18,068 nucleotides of DNA from Collinsella sp. AF02-46-1. Its GTDB lineage: Bacteria; Actinomycetota; Coriobacteriia; Coriobacteriales; Coriobacteriaceae. Below the pieces are notes generated by a model. The model did no database searches. It was not told the origin of the DNA and saw nothing but the letters and a program-made list of their open reading frames with translations. Positions 1 to 6,913 of the stretch are shown one piece after another. Position 1 is the first letter of the stretch; every line of letters starts with the position of its first letter. The translations under genes were made by a program, and so were the position numbers. The stretch covers positions 1 through 18,068 of the forward strand of contig CAKXKM010000022.1 in assembly GCA_934876235.1 (NCBI GenBank). Direction: 5' to 3'.

Positions 1-692
1 ACGTAGTACTGCTTACCCATCAGGACCGGCTCGCCATTGGGACCGATAAAGCCGGCGCGCAGGTTGAGCAGCGGGTCATGCGGGGCAATGCCCAGCTCGG
101 CGGCCTGTTCGGCGTTGGCGCGAACGGCTTCGACCGTACGGTAACCAACCGAGACAATCGGCGTTCCGCCAACACGCTCGACCTCGGCAAAAATCGACTT
201 GTCCTCAAGATCGGCCGTCAACAGCTCACGGTAGGCGTCAAACGGCACAAAGATGTTCTCTTCAAAGATGGGCTCGCCGTCGGCAGTACGCACGCGCTTG
301 ATGTGCAGCAGCAGCGCATCCTTCTGCAGGCCAAAGAACTCCATCTCGTTTTGGCGCGCCGGCACAATCTGGCGATCGATTACGCGCGCACCGGCCTTCA
401 TGCCGTTGCCGGCACACAGCGCGGTAAACGTCTGCAGCGTCGAGGCGTGAAATTGGCGATTGATGTGCGGCGTGGAAACAAAGGTGCCACGGCCCTGCTG
501 CTTAACCAGGTAGCCATCGGAGCACAGCTCCTCGACGGCGCGACGCACCGTAATTCGGCTCACCTCGTACTGCTCGGCTAGCTCGAGCTCGGACGGAATA
601 CGCTCCTTGGGTGCATAAACACCTTTCTCGATCGCATCCTTGATCTCGTCGTAAATCTGCTGGTAAAGCGGTGCATTTTTGGGTGCAGGCAT
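1..692 (-). CDS. GntR/HutC-family transcriptional regulator with UTRA domain (3' end outside window)
   Basis: The 230 visible residues begin MPAPKNAPLYQQIYDEIKD. The first ~70 residues form a GntR winged helix: IPSELELAEQYEVSRITVRR is the recognition region, followed by the wing GRGTFV. From about residue 80 to the window edge the sequence follows the UTRA effector-binding fold, with FEENIFVPF and a GNGMKAGARV stretch. UTRA domains usually bind sugar phosphates or other small metabolites, so the protein probably controls a carbohydrate locus. The start at 692 is chosen because the GntR alignment begins there; a weak GAGTG lies about 8 bases upstream. The open frame runs off the window edge, and the family's usual 235-250 residues means only a few are missing. 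Its own upstream region holds a GTATATAAC core (732-740) that recurs near the PTS and SIS genes, so it may regulate that locus, itself, or both. The target is inferred. Confidence 0.93.
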   Translation of the reverse strand, partial: MPAPKNAPLYQQIYDEIKDAIEKGVYAPKERIPSELELAEQYEVSRITVRRAVEELCSDGYLVKQQGRGTFVSTPHINRQFHASTLQTFTALCAGNGMKAGARVIDRQIVPARQNEMEFFGLQKDALLLHIKRVRTADGEPIFEENIFVPFDAYRELLTADLEDKSIFAEVERVGGTPIVSVGYRTVEAVRANAEQAAELGIAPHDPLLNLRAGFIGPNGEPVLMGKQYY

Positions 693-729
693 ATCTAATC
701 ACTCTTATCGAAATATTGAAATAACTAAT

Positions 730-742
730 ACGTATATAACGT
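730..742. promoter_or_regulatory. Putative GntR operator in the regulator's own promoter region
   Basis: ACGT, five A/T bases, ACGT, containing the core GTATATAAC at 732-740. It lies about 40 bases upstream of the GntR start at 692. The same ACGT-N5-ACGT arrangement occurs at 6763-6775 upstream of the PTS operon and, with one mismatch, at 7855-7867. Autoregulation is inferred from position; GntR-family regulators commonly bind near their own promoters. Confidence 0.45.
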
Positions 743-796
743 CTAGTTTCATGTTACCTCATAATGATAAAACGATACACCGCATACAGCAAATCC

Positions 797-1804
797 TTAC
801 CTGCCGTCGTCCTGTTGCAGGCTGTCCTGATCGATGAGGCGCGCCTGCCTGCTGGCCATGCGCGCGGGCTTGTCGGGATCGGGTACGGCCGTGGGCATGG
901 GCTCGTCGACATGACCGCCCCACCAGCCGCCCACGAAGTTGAGCGTGTGGAACACATTGATCACGGCGCCGGGATCAATATCGCACACCAGCTTGATAAT
1001 GTCCTGGCTCTCGTAGGTCGAGACAACGGCGTGCAGCAGATACATCTTTTCGCGGCTGTATCCGCCAATGACCTCGGCGCAGCTAATGCCATGCTGAAAA
1101 TGGTCAACATAGGCTGTCATGACCTCGTCTGCCTTGCGTGTCGTGATCTGCAGCGTCACACGGTCGTAGCGTCGGTAGAAACTGTCGATGGTCTTGGTCG
1201 AAATAAACTGGAACACGATGGAATACGCCGCATTGTCCCAGCCAAACATAAAGCCAAAGATCGCCAGGATAGCGCAGTTAAAGCCAAAGATGACGCCCCA
1301 GATGGTCTTGCCTGTATGGTTGGAAACCCACAGCGCGATAAAGTCGGTGCCGCCGGTGGATGCGCCGGACTTAAGCGCGATGGCGGCGCCCAGGCCCGAG
1401 ACCACGCCGCCAAAGATGATGAGCATGATCTTGTCGCCCAAAAACGGGGCGAAGTGAAAGATGTTGAGGAACAGCGACGAGAGCATGACCTGCATCATCG
1501 AGAAGATGACGAAGCGCTTGCTGATGCCGCTCCAGCAAAGGAGCGCCACGGGGATGTTGAGCGCGAGCATGCCGAGCGAGATGTCGATATGAACGCCGCC
1601 GAGCGAGGTGACGCGATCGAGCAGGACCGCGACGCCGGTGAGGCCGCTCGGAAGCAGGTCGGCGGGGCGAATGAACGCCTGAATCAGAAATGTCTGGAGA
1701 ACGGCGGAGATGGTGACCGCCACGGCAGTAATGGCGCGGCGGACGATGGTGAGACGGCCGAGCACGAGCACGCGGTCCGTGAGCTGATCGATGGCGTTCG
1801 CCAC
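797..1804 (-). CDS. YitT family membrane protein (DUF161 plus C-terminal DUF2179)
   Basis: A 335-residue integral membrane protein of unknown biochemical role. The start is GTG at 1804, preceded by AAAGGAG at good spacing. The N-terminal two thirds carry about five hydrophobic segments, including ISAVLQTFLIQAFI, MLALNIPVALLCW, IMLIIFGGVVSGLGAAIAL and IWGVIFGFNCAILAIFGFMF. The glycine-rich GASTGGTDFIA is typical of the YitT family. The C-terminal soluble part (about residues 205-290: VTLQITTRKADEVMTAYVDH, then YLLHAVVSTYESQDIIKLV) matches DUF2179, a small ligand-binding-like fold. A polar tail follows a GGWWGGH stretch. The gene is separated by 352 bases from the HAD gene upstream and by 104 bases from the GntR gene downstream, so it may be monocistronic. 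The family assignment is firm; no function can be stated. Confidence 0.9.
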   Translation of the reverse strand: MANAIDQLTDRVLVLGRLTIVRRAITAVAVTISAVLQTFLIQAFIRPADLLPSGLTGVAVLLDRVTSLGGVHIDISLGMLALNIPVALLCWSGISKRFVIFSMMQVMLSSLFLNIFHFAPFLGDKIMLIIFGGVVSGLGAAIALKSGASTGGTDFIALWVSNHTGKTIWGVIFGFNCAILAIFGFMFGWDNAAYSIVFQFISTKTIDSFYRRYDRVTLQITTRKADEVMTAYVDHFQHGISCAEVIGGYSREKMYLLHAVVSTYESQDIIKLVCDIDPGAVINVFHTLNFVGGWWGGHVDEPMPTAVPDPDKPARMASRQARLIDQDSLQQDDGR

Positions 1805-2156
1805 GTAGGCTCCTTTCGAAGGCAGATGTAATTGTGGGGCATGCCGGCGATTGTAGCATGGAGCGCGAGAGGGCGCTTCAATTCACCCTCTCTCGACAAC
1901 CAAAACGAGCCAGCAGCTCCCCAACCAAAGAGCCAAATTCTAAGTGAGTAGACTTTTCGCGATCTACCAAGCACACTCAAAACAGCCACCTCTCCGACCT
2001 GCGGTTTTACTAAGGCAGATACGCTTTGTGCTCGGCCTGCGCCAAAAAGTCTACTCACTTAGCCTGAGTCGAAGCCAAACGGATCAAATCGAAGCCAAAA
2101 TGAGGCAATCCGCCGCGATAAATGCGCGAATCGGCACTTCTTGCGGCGAATTGACG
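1805..2156. other. 352-base intergenic gap without a gene
   Basis: I see no credible coding sequence here. It holds a GAGAGGG/CCCTCTC stem (1867-1873 with 1886-1892), the 18-base inverted repeat at 1940-2062 listed separately, and a short direct repeat TCGAAGCCAAA at 2069-2079 and 2089-2099. No hairpin followed by a T run is visible for the upstream HAD gene on the minus strand. Confidence 0.7.
1940..2062. repeat. 123-base element bounded by exact 18-base inverted repeats
   Basis: CTAAGTGAGTAGACTTTT at 1940-1957 is repeated as its exact reverse complement at 2045-2062, with 87 bases between. The interior has no gene. The ends resemble those of a miniature inverted-repeat element, but no target-site duplication is evident. 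It could also fold into a long-stem RNA. A related stretch, GTCTACTTACTT, lies just downstream of the first SIS gene (about 2930-2942), which hints at a dispersed family, though that match is short. Confidence 0.7.
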
Positions 2157-2786
2157 CTACAAAGCGGTCAGAATGTCGGCGAGGTTGTCGATGACGGCGT
2201 CGGCTCCCGTTTGGTCCAGGTTAACGCCCTCGTGCGGACGCAGTGCCAGGACGCGCGCGCCGGAGCGCTTGCCGGCCTCGATGCCCAAAGGCGAGTCCTC
2301 GATAACCAGGCACTCGGTAGGCTCCACACCCAGCGCCTCCATGGCGCGCAGGTAGATCTCGGGATCGGGCTTAAACGCACTGCACTCGTGACCGCTAATG
2401 GTGTAGTCCAGCACGTCGGCGATACCGGCAATCTCCACTAGCTCGTCGATGAGCTCGCGGTAGGACGAGCTCGCGATGGCACACTTGACGCCGCGCTCGT
2501 GCAGCTCGCGCATCACCGGCTCCGTCTGCTCGTTGAGCAGCTCGGCATACGGAACAGGGTGAACCGGGCTGTAGACCTGCTTGTACTCAACGCGCAAGCG
2601 CTCGCGCAGCTCAACATCGTCGGGCACCAGCGACTTCCAGATGGCAGGCTCGTTAGACCCCGAAAGATCAGGAATCTCGTCAAAGTGGAACCCCTTCTCC
2701 TCCATAAACGCCACGCGACGACGGTTGTAGAACCACTCGGTATCGACCAGCACGCCGTCCATATCAAACAGCACTGCCTTGATCAT
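2157..2786 (-). CDS. HAD-superfamily hydrolase, beta-phosphoglucomutase-like (HAD-IA)
   Basis: A 209-residue phosphatase or phosphomutase. Motif I is FDMDGVLVDT, with nucleophile D8 and acid/base D10. The SSS at 106-108 is motif II, K139 in FKPDPEIY is motif III, and E163-D164 in VIEDSPLGIEAG is motif IV. The four-helix cap lies between residues 15 and 80. The order and spacing fit the PGM-beta/GPP-like subgroup, which acts on small sugar or polyol phosphates. The frame is open upstream to 2918, but the ATG at 2786 is chosen because GGAGGA sits 7 bases before it; the ATG at 2792 overlaps that site. The gene follows the PTS/SIS operon on the same strand but beyond a strong terminator, so any metabolic link is inference. 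The exact substrate cannot be read from the sequence. Confidence 0.92.
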   Translation of the reverse strand: MIKAVLFDMDGVLVDTEWFYNRRRVAFMEEKGFHFDEIPDLSGSNEPAIWKSLVPDDVELRERLRVEYKQVYSPVHPVPYAELLNEQTEPVMRELHERGVKCAIASSSYRELIDELVEIAGIADVLDYTISGHECSAFKPDPEIYLRAMEALGVEPTECLVIEDSPLGIEAGKRSGARVLALRPHEGVNLDQTGADAVIDNLADILTAL

Positions 2787-2810
2787 ACGCATCTCCTCCC
2801 ACCTGCCAAA

Positions 2811-2850
2811 AAGGGACAGGTTTATTTTGGTAGGTTTTATCTGGGGTTTT
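2811..2850. repeat. AAAGGGACAG-type interspersed element fragment
   Basis: AAAAAGGGACAGGTTTATTT lies in the spacer upstream of the HAD gene. Its AAAGGGACAG core recurs at 10032-10041 and, in altered or inverted form, at 4022-4050 and 7914-7994. No coding role is seen. Confidence 0.4.
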
Positions 2851-2880
2851 GCGACACGACAGACACACCCTCCCCAGAGC

Positions 2881-2913
2881 AAAAAAGGGGACGGGGCGCA
2901 AACCCCATCCCCT
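2881..2913 (-). terminator. Rho-independent terminator of the PTS/SIS operon
   Basis: Arms at 2886-2896 and 2903-2913 form an 11-base stem (one C/A mismatch) with a 6-base loop. On the minus strand it is followed directly by six T residues (2881-2886). It stands 34 bases after the SIS stop codon, so it separates the PTS operon from the HAD gene. Confidence 0.85.
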
Positions 2914-2946
2914 CTCAATCAACCCGTAAGGTCTACTTACTTGTGA

Positions 2947-3930
2947 TTAGTAGGAAAGCTTCCACATGTAGCGACGCATGGTCAGCGGGTGCTGACGGGC
3001 CTCGGCGATCTGGTTGCCGTACTCACGCATAACGGCGAGGTGCAGCAGCGGGTTGAAGTAGGTGATGACGCTCGCGGGCACGGCGTCAGCCAGGCCGTAG
3101 TCCTTGGCATCGATGAGGGCAACCTTGGCGTCCATGCGCTGCAGGAAGGTAAGGGCACGAGCGTCCATCGGGCGGGTCGCGCCATCGGACATGAAGAAGA
3201 CGTAGGGCTTACCGGGGGTGGTCACCTCGAACGGGCCGTGGAAGTACTCGCCGGTGTTGTAGGCGGCGGCGTCGATCCACTGCATCTCGGTGAACAGGAA
3301 GGCGGCGTGAGAGTAAGCCATCTTCTCGGAGGCACCGGAGGCCATGAAGTAGATCATCTTGTCGTCCTTGAAGTCCTCGGCGAACTTCTTGGCGAGCTTC
3401 TTGCAGTGCTGAGCGGCGTTCTCGCAGAGATCGAAGACGTTGGTGAGGCCGGTGATCATGTCCTCGTAGTGGTCATAGCCCTCGGTCTGCTGAAGGATCT
3501 CGAGAGCAAGAGCGATGGCGTAGCCGGGCTTCTCGCACTTGGCAGCGTAGTTGGCGTGGAAGCCGTGAATGATGACGTGGTCGGCGTCGACGGTCAGAGC
3601 GGAGCCAGCCTTGTTGGTGAGGGAGACGACCGGGCAGTTGTGCTTCTTGGCGGTCTTGTTGGCCTCGACGGTCTCGGGTGTGGAGCCACCGAGGGAGCAG
3701 GTGATCACGAAGGTGTGCTCGTTGACCCAGGAAGGCGTGTCGTAGTTGAACTCGTTAGCGGTGAAGATCTGAACGTTCAGCTTGTCCGTGTTGTTGGCCA
3801 GGAAGTACTTGGCGGGGTAAAGGTCGGACATGGAAGCGCCGCAGCCGACGAAGGCGACGCTGTGGATCTCGTGGTTGGACAGGACGTCAGCGACGATCTG
3901 CTTAGGGAGGTTAAGGTCGATCTCGTACAT
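2947..3930 (-). CDS. SIS-domain protein, FrlB/GfrE-like fructosamine-6-phosphate deglycase (copy 1)
   Basis: A 327-residue protein with two sugar isomerase (SIS) folds. The first (about 20-150) has VAFVGCGASMSDLYPAKYF and the serine/glycine loop SLGGSTPET at 79-87. The second spans about 180-310. TGEYFHGPFEV at 226-236 holds E228 and H231, matching the catalytic GEF/RHGP region of FrlB and the GlmS isomerase domain. The C-terminus RRYMWKLSY resembles the end of E. coli FrlB as I recall it. FrlB-type enzymes split a 6-phosphorylated Amadori product into glucose 6-phosphate and the free amine. The start at 3930 is favoured because AAAGG lies about 10 bases upstream, while the ATG at 3939 is almost touching it. 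It is the last gene of the PTS operon, so PTS import would supply the 6-phosphate directly. Family assignment is strong; the exact substrate (fructoselysine, glucoselysine, another glycated amine) is inferred. Confidence 0.85.
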   Translation of the reverse strand: MYEIDLNLPKQIVADVLSNHEIHSVAFVGCGASMSDLYPAKYFLANNTDKLNVQIFTANEFNYDTPSWVNEHTFVITCSLGGSTPETVEANKTAKKHNCPVVSLTNKAGSALTVDADHVIIHGFHANYAAKCEKPGYAIALALEILQQTEGYDHYEDMITGLTNVFDLCENAAQHCKKLAKKFAEDFKDDKMIYFMASGASEKMAYSHAAFLFTEMQWIDAAAYNTGEYFHGPFEVTTPGKPYVFFMSDGATRPMDARALTFLQRMDAKVALIDAKDYGLADAVPASVITYFNPLLHLAVMREYGNQIAEARQHPLTMRRYMWKLSY

Positions 3931-4021
3931 CTGACACATTCCTTTCGATTTTTGCGGCGCCACATTGCCGGGCGCTCGCAGGGTTACCGTGATTTGGACC
4001 GAGTCGCCGGCCCGTTGAGGA

Positions 4022-4050
4022 TGTGACAAAGGAACTGTCCCTTTGACACA
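4022..4050. repeat. Imperfect palindrome with AAGG/CCTT core
   Basis: TGTGACAAAGG at 4022-4032 pairs with CCTTTGACACA at 4040-4050 (10 of 11 positions) across a 7-base loop. The sequence belongs to the recurring AAAGGGACAG-like group. It lies in the 198-base spacer between the IID and SIS genes and would form a hairpin in the operon mRNA. Confidence 0.6.
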
Positions 4051-4063
4051 TTTAGGGATGGAA

Positions 4064-4094
4064 GCCTGCCTGGGGTATGGGATGCCAGGCAGGC
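4064..4094 (-). promoter_or_regulatory. Intercistronic hairpin between IID and SIS genes
   Basis: GCCTGCCTGG at 4064-4073 pairs perfectly with CCAGGCAGGC at 4085-4094 over an 11-base loop. On the minus strand it follows the IID stop by about 35 bases and has no T run after it. It may stabilise the PTS part of the transcript or partly terminate it; it is unlikely to be a full terminator. Confidence 0.5.
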
Positions 4095-4128
4095 CCCCGG
4101 GGGAAAGCGATTAGGCGCTTGGTCGCGA

Positions 4129-4962
4129 CTAGGCCAGGATGCCGGCCGCGGAGAGGGCGATGCCGCCCACGATGGCGATCACGAGAAGCCAACCGGTGTT
4201 GACGTTCTTCTTGATGAGCCAGTACATAAGGCCAGTGAGGCCAAGGGAAATCATCTGGGGCATCATGCCGTCCAGGATGTCCTGGATCACGACGGTGCCC
4301 TCAGCGAACTGCAGCGGGGTGGTGGCGCCGATCAGCGTAGCGATCATGCCGCCCACGGACATAAGACCCACGATGCCGCAGACATACATGAGCTTCTCCA
4401 TGAGGTCGCCGCCCTGAAGCTTGCTCAGGTACTCGTGTCCGCCCTGATAGCCCATCTTGGCTGCGAACCAAGTGATCAGCACAGAGGGGACGATGGAGAT
4501 GAGCATAGCCAGGATCGGGCCCATGATGGAGCCCTGCTGAGCCAGCTGAACGCCCAGGCCAAAGGCGATAACGCGGATGGTGCCCTGGAAGAAGGAGTCA
4601 CCGATGCCGGAAAGCGGACCCATGAGGGAGGTCTTGACCGCGTTGATCGAATCGGGATCGAAGTTCTCGGGATCCTTGGCGTACTCCTCCTCCATGGAGG
4701 CGGAGAGGCCCAGGATGAAAGCGCTCGTCTGCGGGGTGCAGTTGTAGAACGCCATGTGACGGTGGTAAGCCTCTTTCTTAGCAGCGAGCTGCCTGGGGTC
4801 GGACTCATCCGGATAGAGGCGATCGAGCGTGGGAACCATGCCGTAGAGGAAGCCCATGTTCATCTGACGCTCGTAGTTCCAAGAGGCCTGGATGGCCCAG
4901 GAGCGCCAGAAGAACTGGCTGACCTTCTTGTTCAGGGACACGTCCTTGGTTGCGGTTGCCAT
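4129..4962 (-). CDS. PTS system mannose/fructose/sorbose-family IID component
   Basis: A 277-residue subunit of the membrane permease, which forms the translocation unit with IIC. The N-terminal region has FFWRSWAIQASWNYERQMNM at 17-36 and then GFLYGMVPTL, the hallmark of this IID family. GPLSGIGDSFFQGTIR at 115-130 is the conserved family loop. Hydrophobic segments lie at about 135-170 and 190-225, and the C-terminus ends in a membrane helix (TGWLLVIAIVGGIALSAAGI). Length is normal for the family (about 265-300). The start at 4962 has an excellent AAGGAGGA site. That site overlaps the IIC stop codon, which suggests translational coupling. The subunit shows the locus imports a sugar-like substrate by PTS, but IID sequence alone does not set which one. 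Confidence 0.95.
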   Translation of the reverse strand: MATATKDVSLNKKVSQFFWRSWAIQASWNYERQMNMGFLYGMVPTLDRLYPDESDPRQLAAKKEAYHRHMAFYNCTPQTSAFILGLSASMEEEYAKDPENFDPDSINAVKTSLMGPLSGIGDSFFQGTIRVIAFGLGVQLAQQGSIMGPILAMLISIVPSVLITWFAAKMGYQGGHEYLSKLQGGDLMEKLMYVCGIVGLMSVGGMIATLIGATTPLQFAEGTVVIQDILDGMMPQMISLGLTGLMYWLIKKNVNTGWLLVIAIVGGIALSAAGILA

Positions 4963-4978
4963 AGTGTGTTCCTCCTTA
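4963..4978 (-). promoter_or_regulatory. Ribosome-binding site of IID overlapping the IIC stop codon
   Basis: On the minus strand the IIC stop TAA is followed at once by GGAGGA, giving a TAAGGAGGA string 7 bases before the IID ATG. Ribosomes ending IIC would sit on the IID start site, so the two membrane subunits are probably made in fixed ratio. Confidence 0.75.
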
Positions 4979-5770
4979 GTCTTCGTCGTCTTCGAGCGGA
5001 TCGTAGTCGGAATCGACACCGGCGGCTGCATGGGAACCGTTGAACTTGAAGCCCATGAAGACGACAGCCAGGCACACACCGATCAGAGCGACCGCGATGA
5101 CGGACAGGTTGAGGTAAGCGGCGAGCAGGAAACCGATGAACAGGAACGGAGTCATACCCTTCTTGATCATCATGGTGAGCAGCAGGGCCAAGCCGTAGGC
5201 GGTCATGATCTTGGTCGAAACGTTAAGACCAGTGGACAGCCACTCGGGAACCATGTTGACGATGGCCTGAACCAGGTCGGTGCCAACAAAGACGGCGAGG
5301 AAGATCGGCAGGAAGTACATGACGGCGTACAGACCGGAGCCGGCGCAGATGTGCATACGGTAGGCGGTCTTGAACTTTCCGTTATCGATCGCGTTATCTG
5401 CCACATGGGTGAGGGCGGCGATGATGGAACGGAACACGATGCCGAGGAGCTGACCCAGGACGGCGACCGGGATGGCGATCGTCATGGCGGTCTCGGCGGA
5501 AGCATCGGTCAGGCATGCGAAGGCAGCGGCCACGATGCCGCCCAGGACCATATCGGGCGGAACGGCGGCGCCGACCTGCACCAGGCCCATGGACACGAGC
5601 TCGACGGCGGCACCGACGGCAAGGCCGGTGGGCACATCGCCCAGCAGCAGACCGACGAGCGTAGCGCCAACGAGGGGCTGCTCGAAGTTAAGACGACCGA
5701 GCAGGCGGGAGTCCCACATGCAGAACACGCCGACGAGGCCGACGAGCACCGCACTGATGAACGTATTCAT
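4976..5770 (-). CDS. PTS system mannose/fructose/sorbose-family IIC component
   Basis: A 264-residue membrane permease subunit with about six to eight hydrophobic segments. The first starts at residue 3 (TFISAVLVGLVGVFCMW). RLNFEQPLVGATLVGLLLGD at 26-45 and PTGLAVGAAVELVSMGLVQVG at 47-67 match the family's N-terminal pattern, where a conserved glutamate and the glycine-rich repeat line the substrate path. The C-terminal tail is acidic (DSDYDPLEDDED), which is not general in the family. AAAGGAG sits just upstream of the ATG at 5770. The gene lies 36 bases after the IIAB stop and is joined to IID by the overlapping ribosome-binding site, so IIAB-IIC-IID form one operon. Substrate specificity is expected to lie here, but I cannot read it from motifs. 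Confidence 0.95.
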   Translation of the reverse strand: MNTFISAVLVGLVGVFCMWDSRLLGRLNFEQPLVGATLVGLLLGDVPTGLAVGAAVELVSMGLVQVGAAVPPDMVLGGIVAAAFACLTDASAETAMTIAIPVAVLGQLLGIVFRSIIAALTHVADNAIDNGKFKTAYRMHICAGSGLYAVMYFLPIFLAVFVGTDLVQAIVNMVPEWLSTGLNVSTKIMTAYGLALLLTMMIKKGMTPFLFIGFLLAAYLNLSVIAVALIGVCLAVVFMGFKFNGSHAAAGVDSDYDPLEDDED

Positions 5771-5806
5771 ACCCTTCTCCTTTCAGTCAGGCAAAAGCCT
5801 GGTTGA

Positions 5807-6730
5807 TTACAGCTTGGCGTCGATGTCGACGCTCTGATACGTAGGGGTCTGCTGGACATAGAGCTTGATGCCCATGTCGAGCAGCTGGTTGACGTCGGCC
5901 TTCTGGGTGGCGTCGAGGAAGACGGAGCTGTCCTTGCCGCCAATCTGATCGGCACCGTCGTGGTTGGCGGTGGCGCCCAGGTTGATGGCGTCGAGCTTGT
6001 AGCCCTGGCAGAACTGCAGCATCTCGGCCGTGTTGCCAAAGACGAACATGACGCGCTCACCGAGGGTGTTGAGCTTGTCCATCTTGGCGAGGGCACGCTC
6101 GACGGTGAAGACGTTCAGGCGCACGCCCTGGGGCTTGGCCAGCTTAAGAGCGCCCTTCTTGATGTCATCGTTGGCGGCAGCGTTGTCGACGACGATGATG
6201 CGCTCGGCCTGAACCTTGGTGGTCCAGGTAAAGACGACCTGGCCGTGCAGCAGACGGTAGTCAAGACGTGCGAGGACGATCTTGGCGGGACCGGAGCTGT
6301 GACGGGATGCCTTGGCCTTCTTGGCGGGAGCCGCGGCGGCCTCGACCGGTGCGTTGGGGTTGGTCAGACCGGTGCGGGCCTCGTTGATGAGGGCTGCGAG
6401 CTCGGCACCCTTGACGGGGGCGGGGCTCATGGCAAGCGTGAGCGCCAGCGGGATGTTGAAACCGCTGACAACCGTGAACTTCGTGCCGTTCTTGGAAAGC
6501 TCGACCATGTTGTTGTTGACCGAGCTACCGAGCATATCGGTTAGCACATACACGGTGTCGTCCGCGTTGAACGTGGCGATCATAGCCTCAACCTTATTGG
6601 TGATGGGCTCCTTGTCGTCACGAGCAAGCGACACGACGTGGACGTTCGACACGTCGCCGAGAACCATCTCGAGCGTGTCTTTGGCGCCTGCGGCCAGGCC
6701 GCCATGAGATGCGAGAATGATCTGATTCAT
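5807..6730 (-). CDS. PTS system mannose/fructose/sorbose-family fused IIA-IIB component
   Basis: A 307-residue cytoplasmic phosphotransfer protein with two domains in one chain. The IIA domain (1-125) has LASHGGLA with phospho-acceptor H9 and the TDMLGSSVNN stretch at 64-73. An Ala/Pro/Lys-rich linker (about 125-147) leads to the IIB domain (about 148-307). There, ARLDYRLLHGQVVFTW carries H162, the second phosphorylated histidine. The IIA fold takes phosphate from HPr, and IIB passes it to the sugar during transport through IIC/IID. Fused IIAB occurs in ManX-type systems, while several sorbose-family systems keep them apart. The start at 6730 has AGGAGGAGG about 7 bases upstream. It is the first gene of the operon IIAB-IIC-IID-SIS. 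A TATAAT box at 6757-6762 and a GntR-like site overlap just upstream. Confidence 0.96.
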   Translation of the reverse strand: MNQIILASHGGLAAGAKDTLEMVLGDVSNVHVVSLARDDKEPITNKVEAMIATFNADDTVYVLTDMLGSSVNNNMVELSKNGTKFTVVSGFNIPLALTLAMSPAPVKGAELAALINEARTGLTNPNAPVEAAAAPAKKAKASRHSSGPAKIVLARLDYRLLHGQVVFTWTTKVQAERIIVVDNAAANDDIKKGALKLAKPQGVRLNVFTVERALAKMDKLNTLGERVMFVFGNTAEMLQFCQGYKLDAINLGATANHDGADQIGGKDSSVFLDATQKADVNQLLDMGIKLYVQQTPTYQSVDIDAKL

Positions 6731-6756
6731 CTTGCCTCCTCCTTTTCGTTATGGTC

Positions 6757-6776
6757 ATTATAACGTCTTATACGTT
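6757..6776 (-). promoter_or_regulatory. PTS operon -10 box overlapped by a putative GntR operator
   Basis: On the minus strand a perfect TATAAT lies at 6762-6757, about 27 bases before the IIAB start. Overlapping it is ACGT-ATAAG-ACGT (6763-6775), the same layout as the site at 730-742. A second partial core, GTATATAAAC, is at 6794-6803. No good -35 box is seen at the expected distance. Overlap with the -10 box would suit repression. Confidence 0.5.
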
Positions 6777-6802
6777 GCTTATATTGATAATTAGTATATA
6801 AA

Positions 6803-6835
6803 CCGTTCGCGGGTGAAAAACGACCGTTGGCGGGT
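6803..6835. repeat. Two 12-base direct repeats 21 bases apart upstream of the PTS promoter
   Basis: CCGTTCGCGGGT at 6803-6814 and CCGTTGGCGGGT at 6824-6835 differ at one base, and their starts are 21 bases apart (two helical turns). They lie just upstream of the PTS -10 region. A binding site for an activator is possible but unproven. Confidence 0.35.
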
Positions 6836-6913
6836 TTAACGTACTTGAAACGTTGGGGCTGGGTAGGCCGGCGCTGGCTGGATAACCCCAGGTCGGACGC
6901 CGCGCGCAACCCC

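Noticed and set aside
764..1831. A 355-codon plus-strand frame opposite the YitT gene
   Set aside because: Low-complexity charged composition without domains; the minus strand encodes a clear membrane protein.
2787..2918. N-terminal extension of the HAD protein
   Set aside because: The extension precedes motif I with no conserved content and overlaps the terminator region; a strong ribosome site supports the start at 2786.
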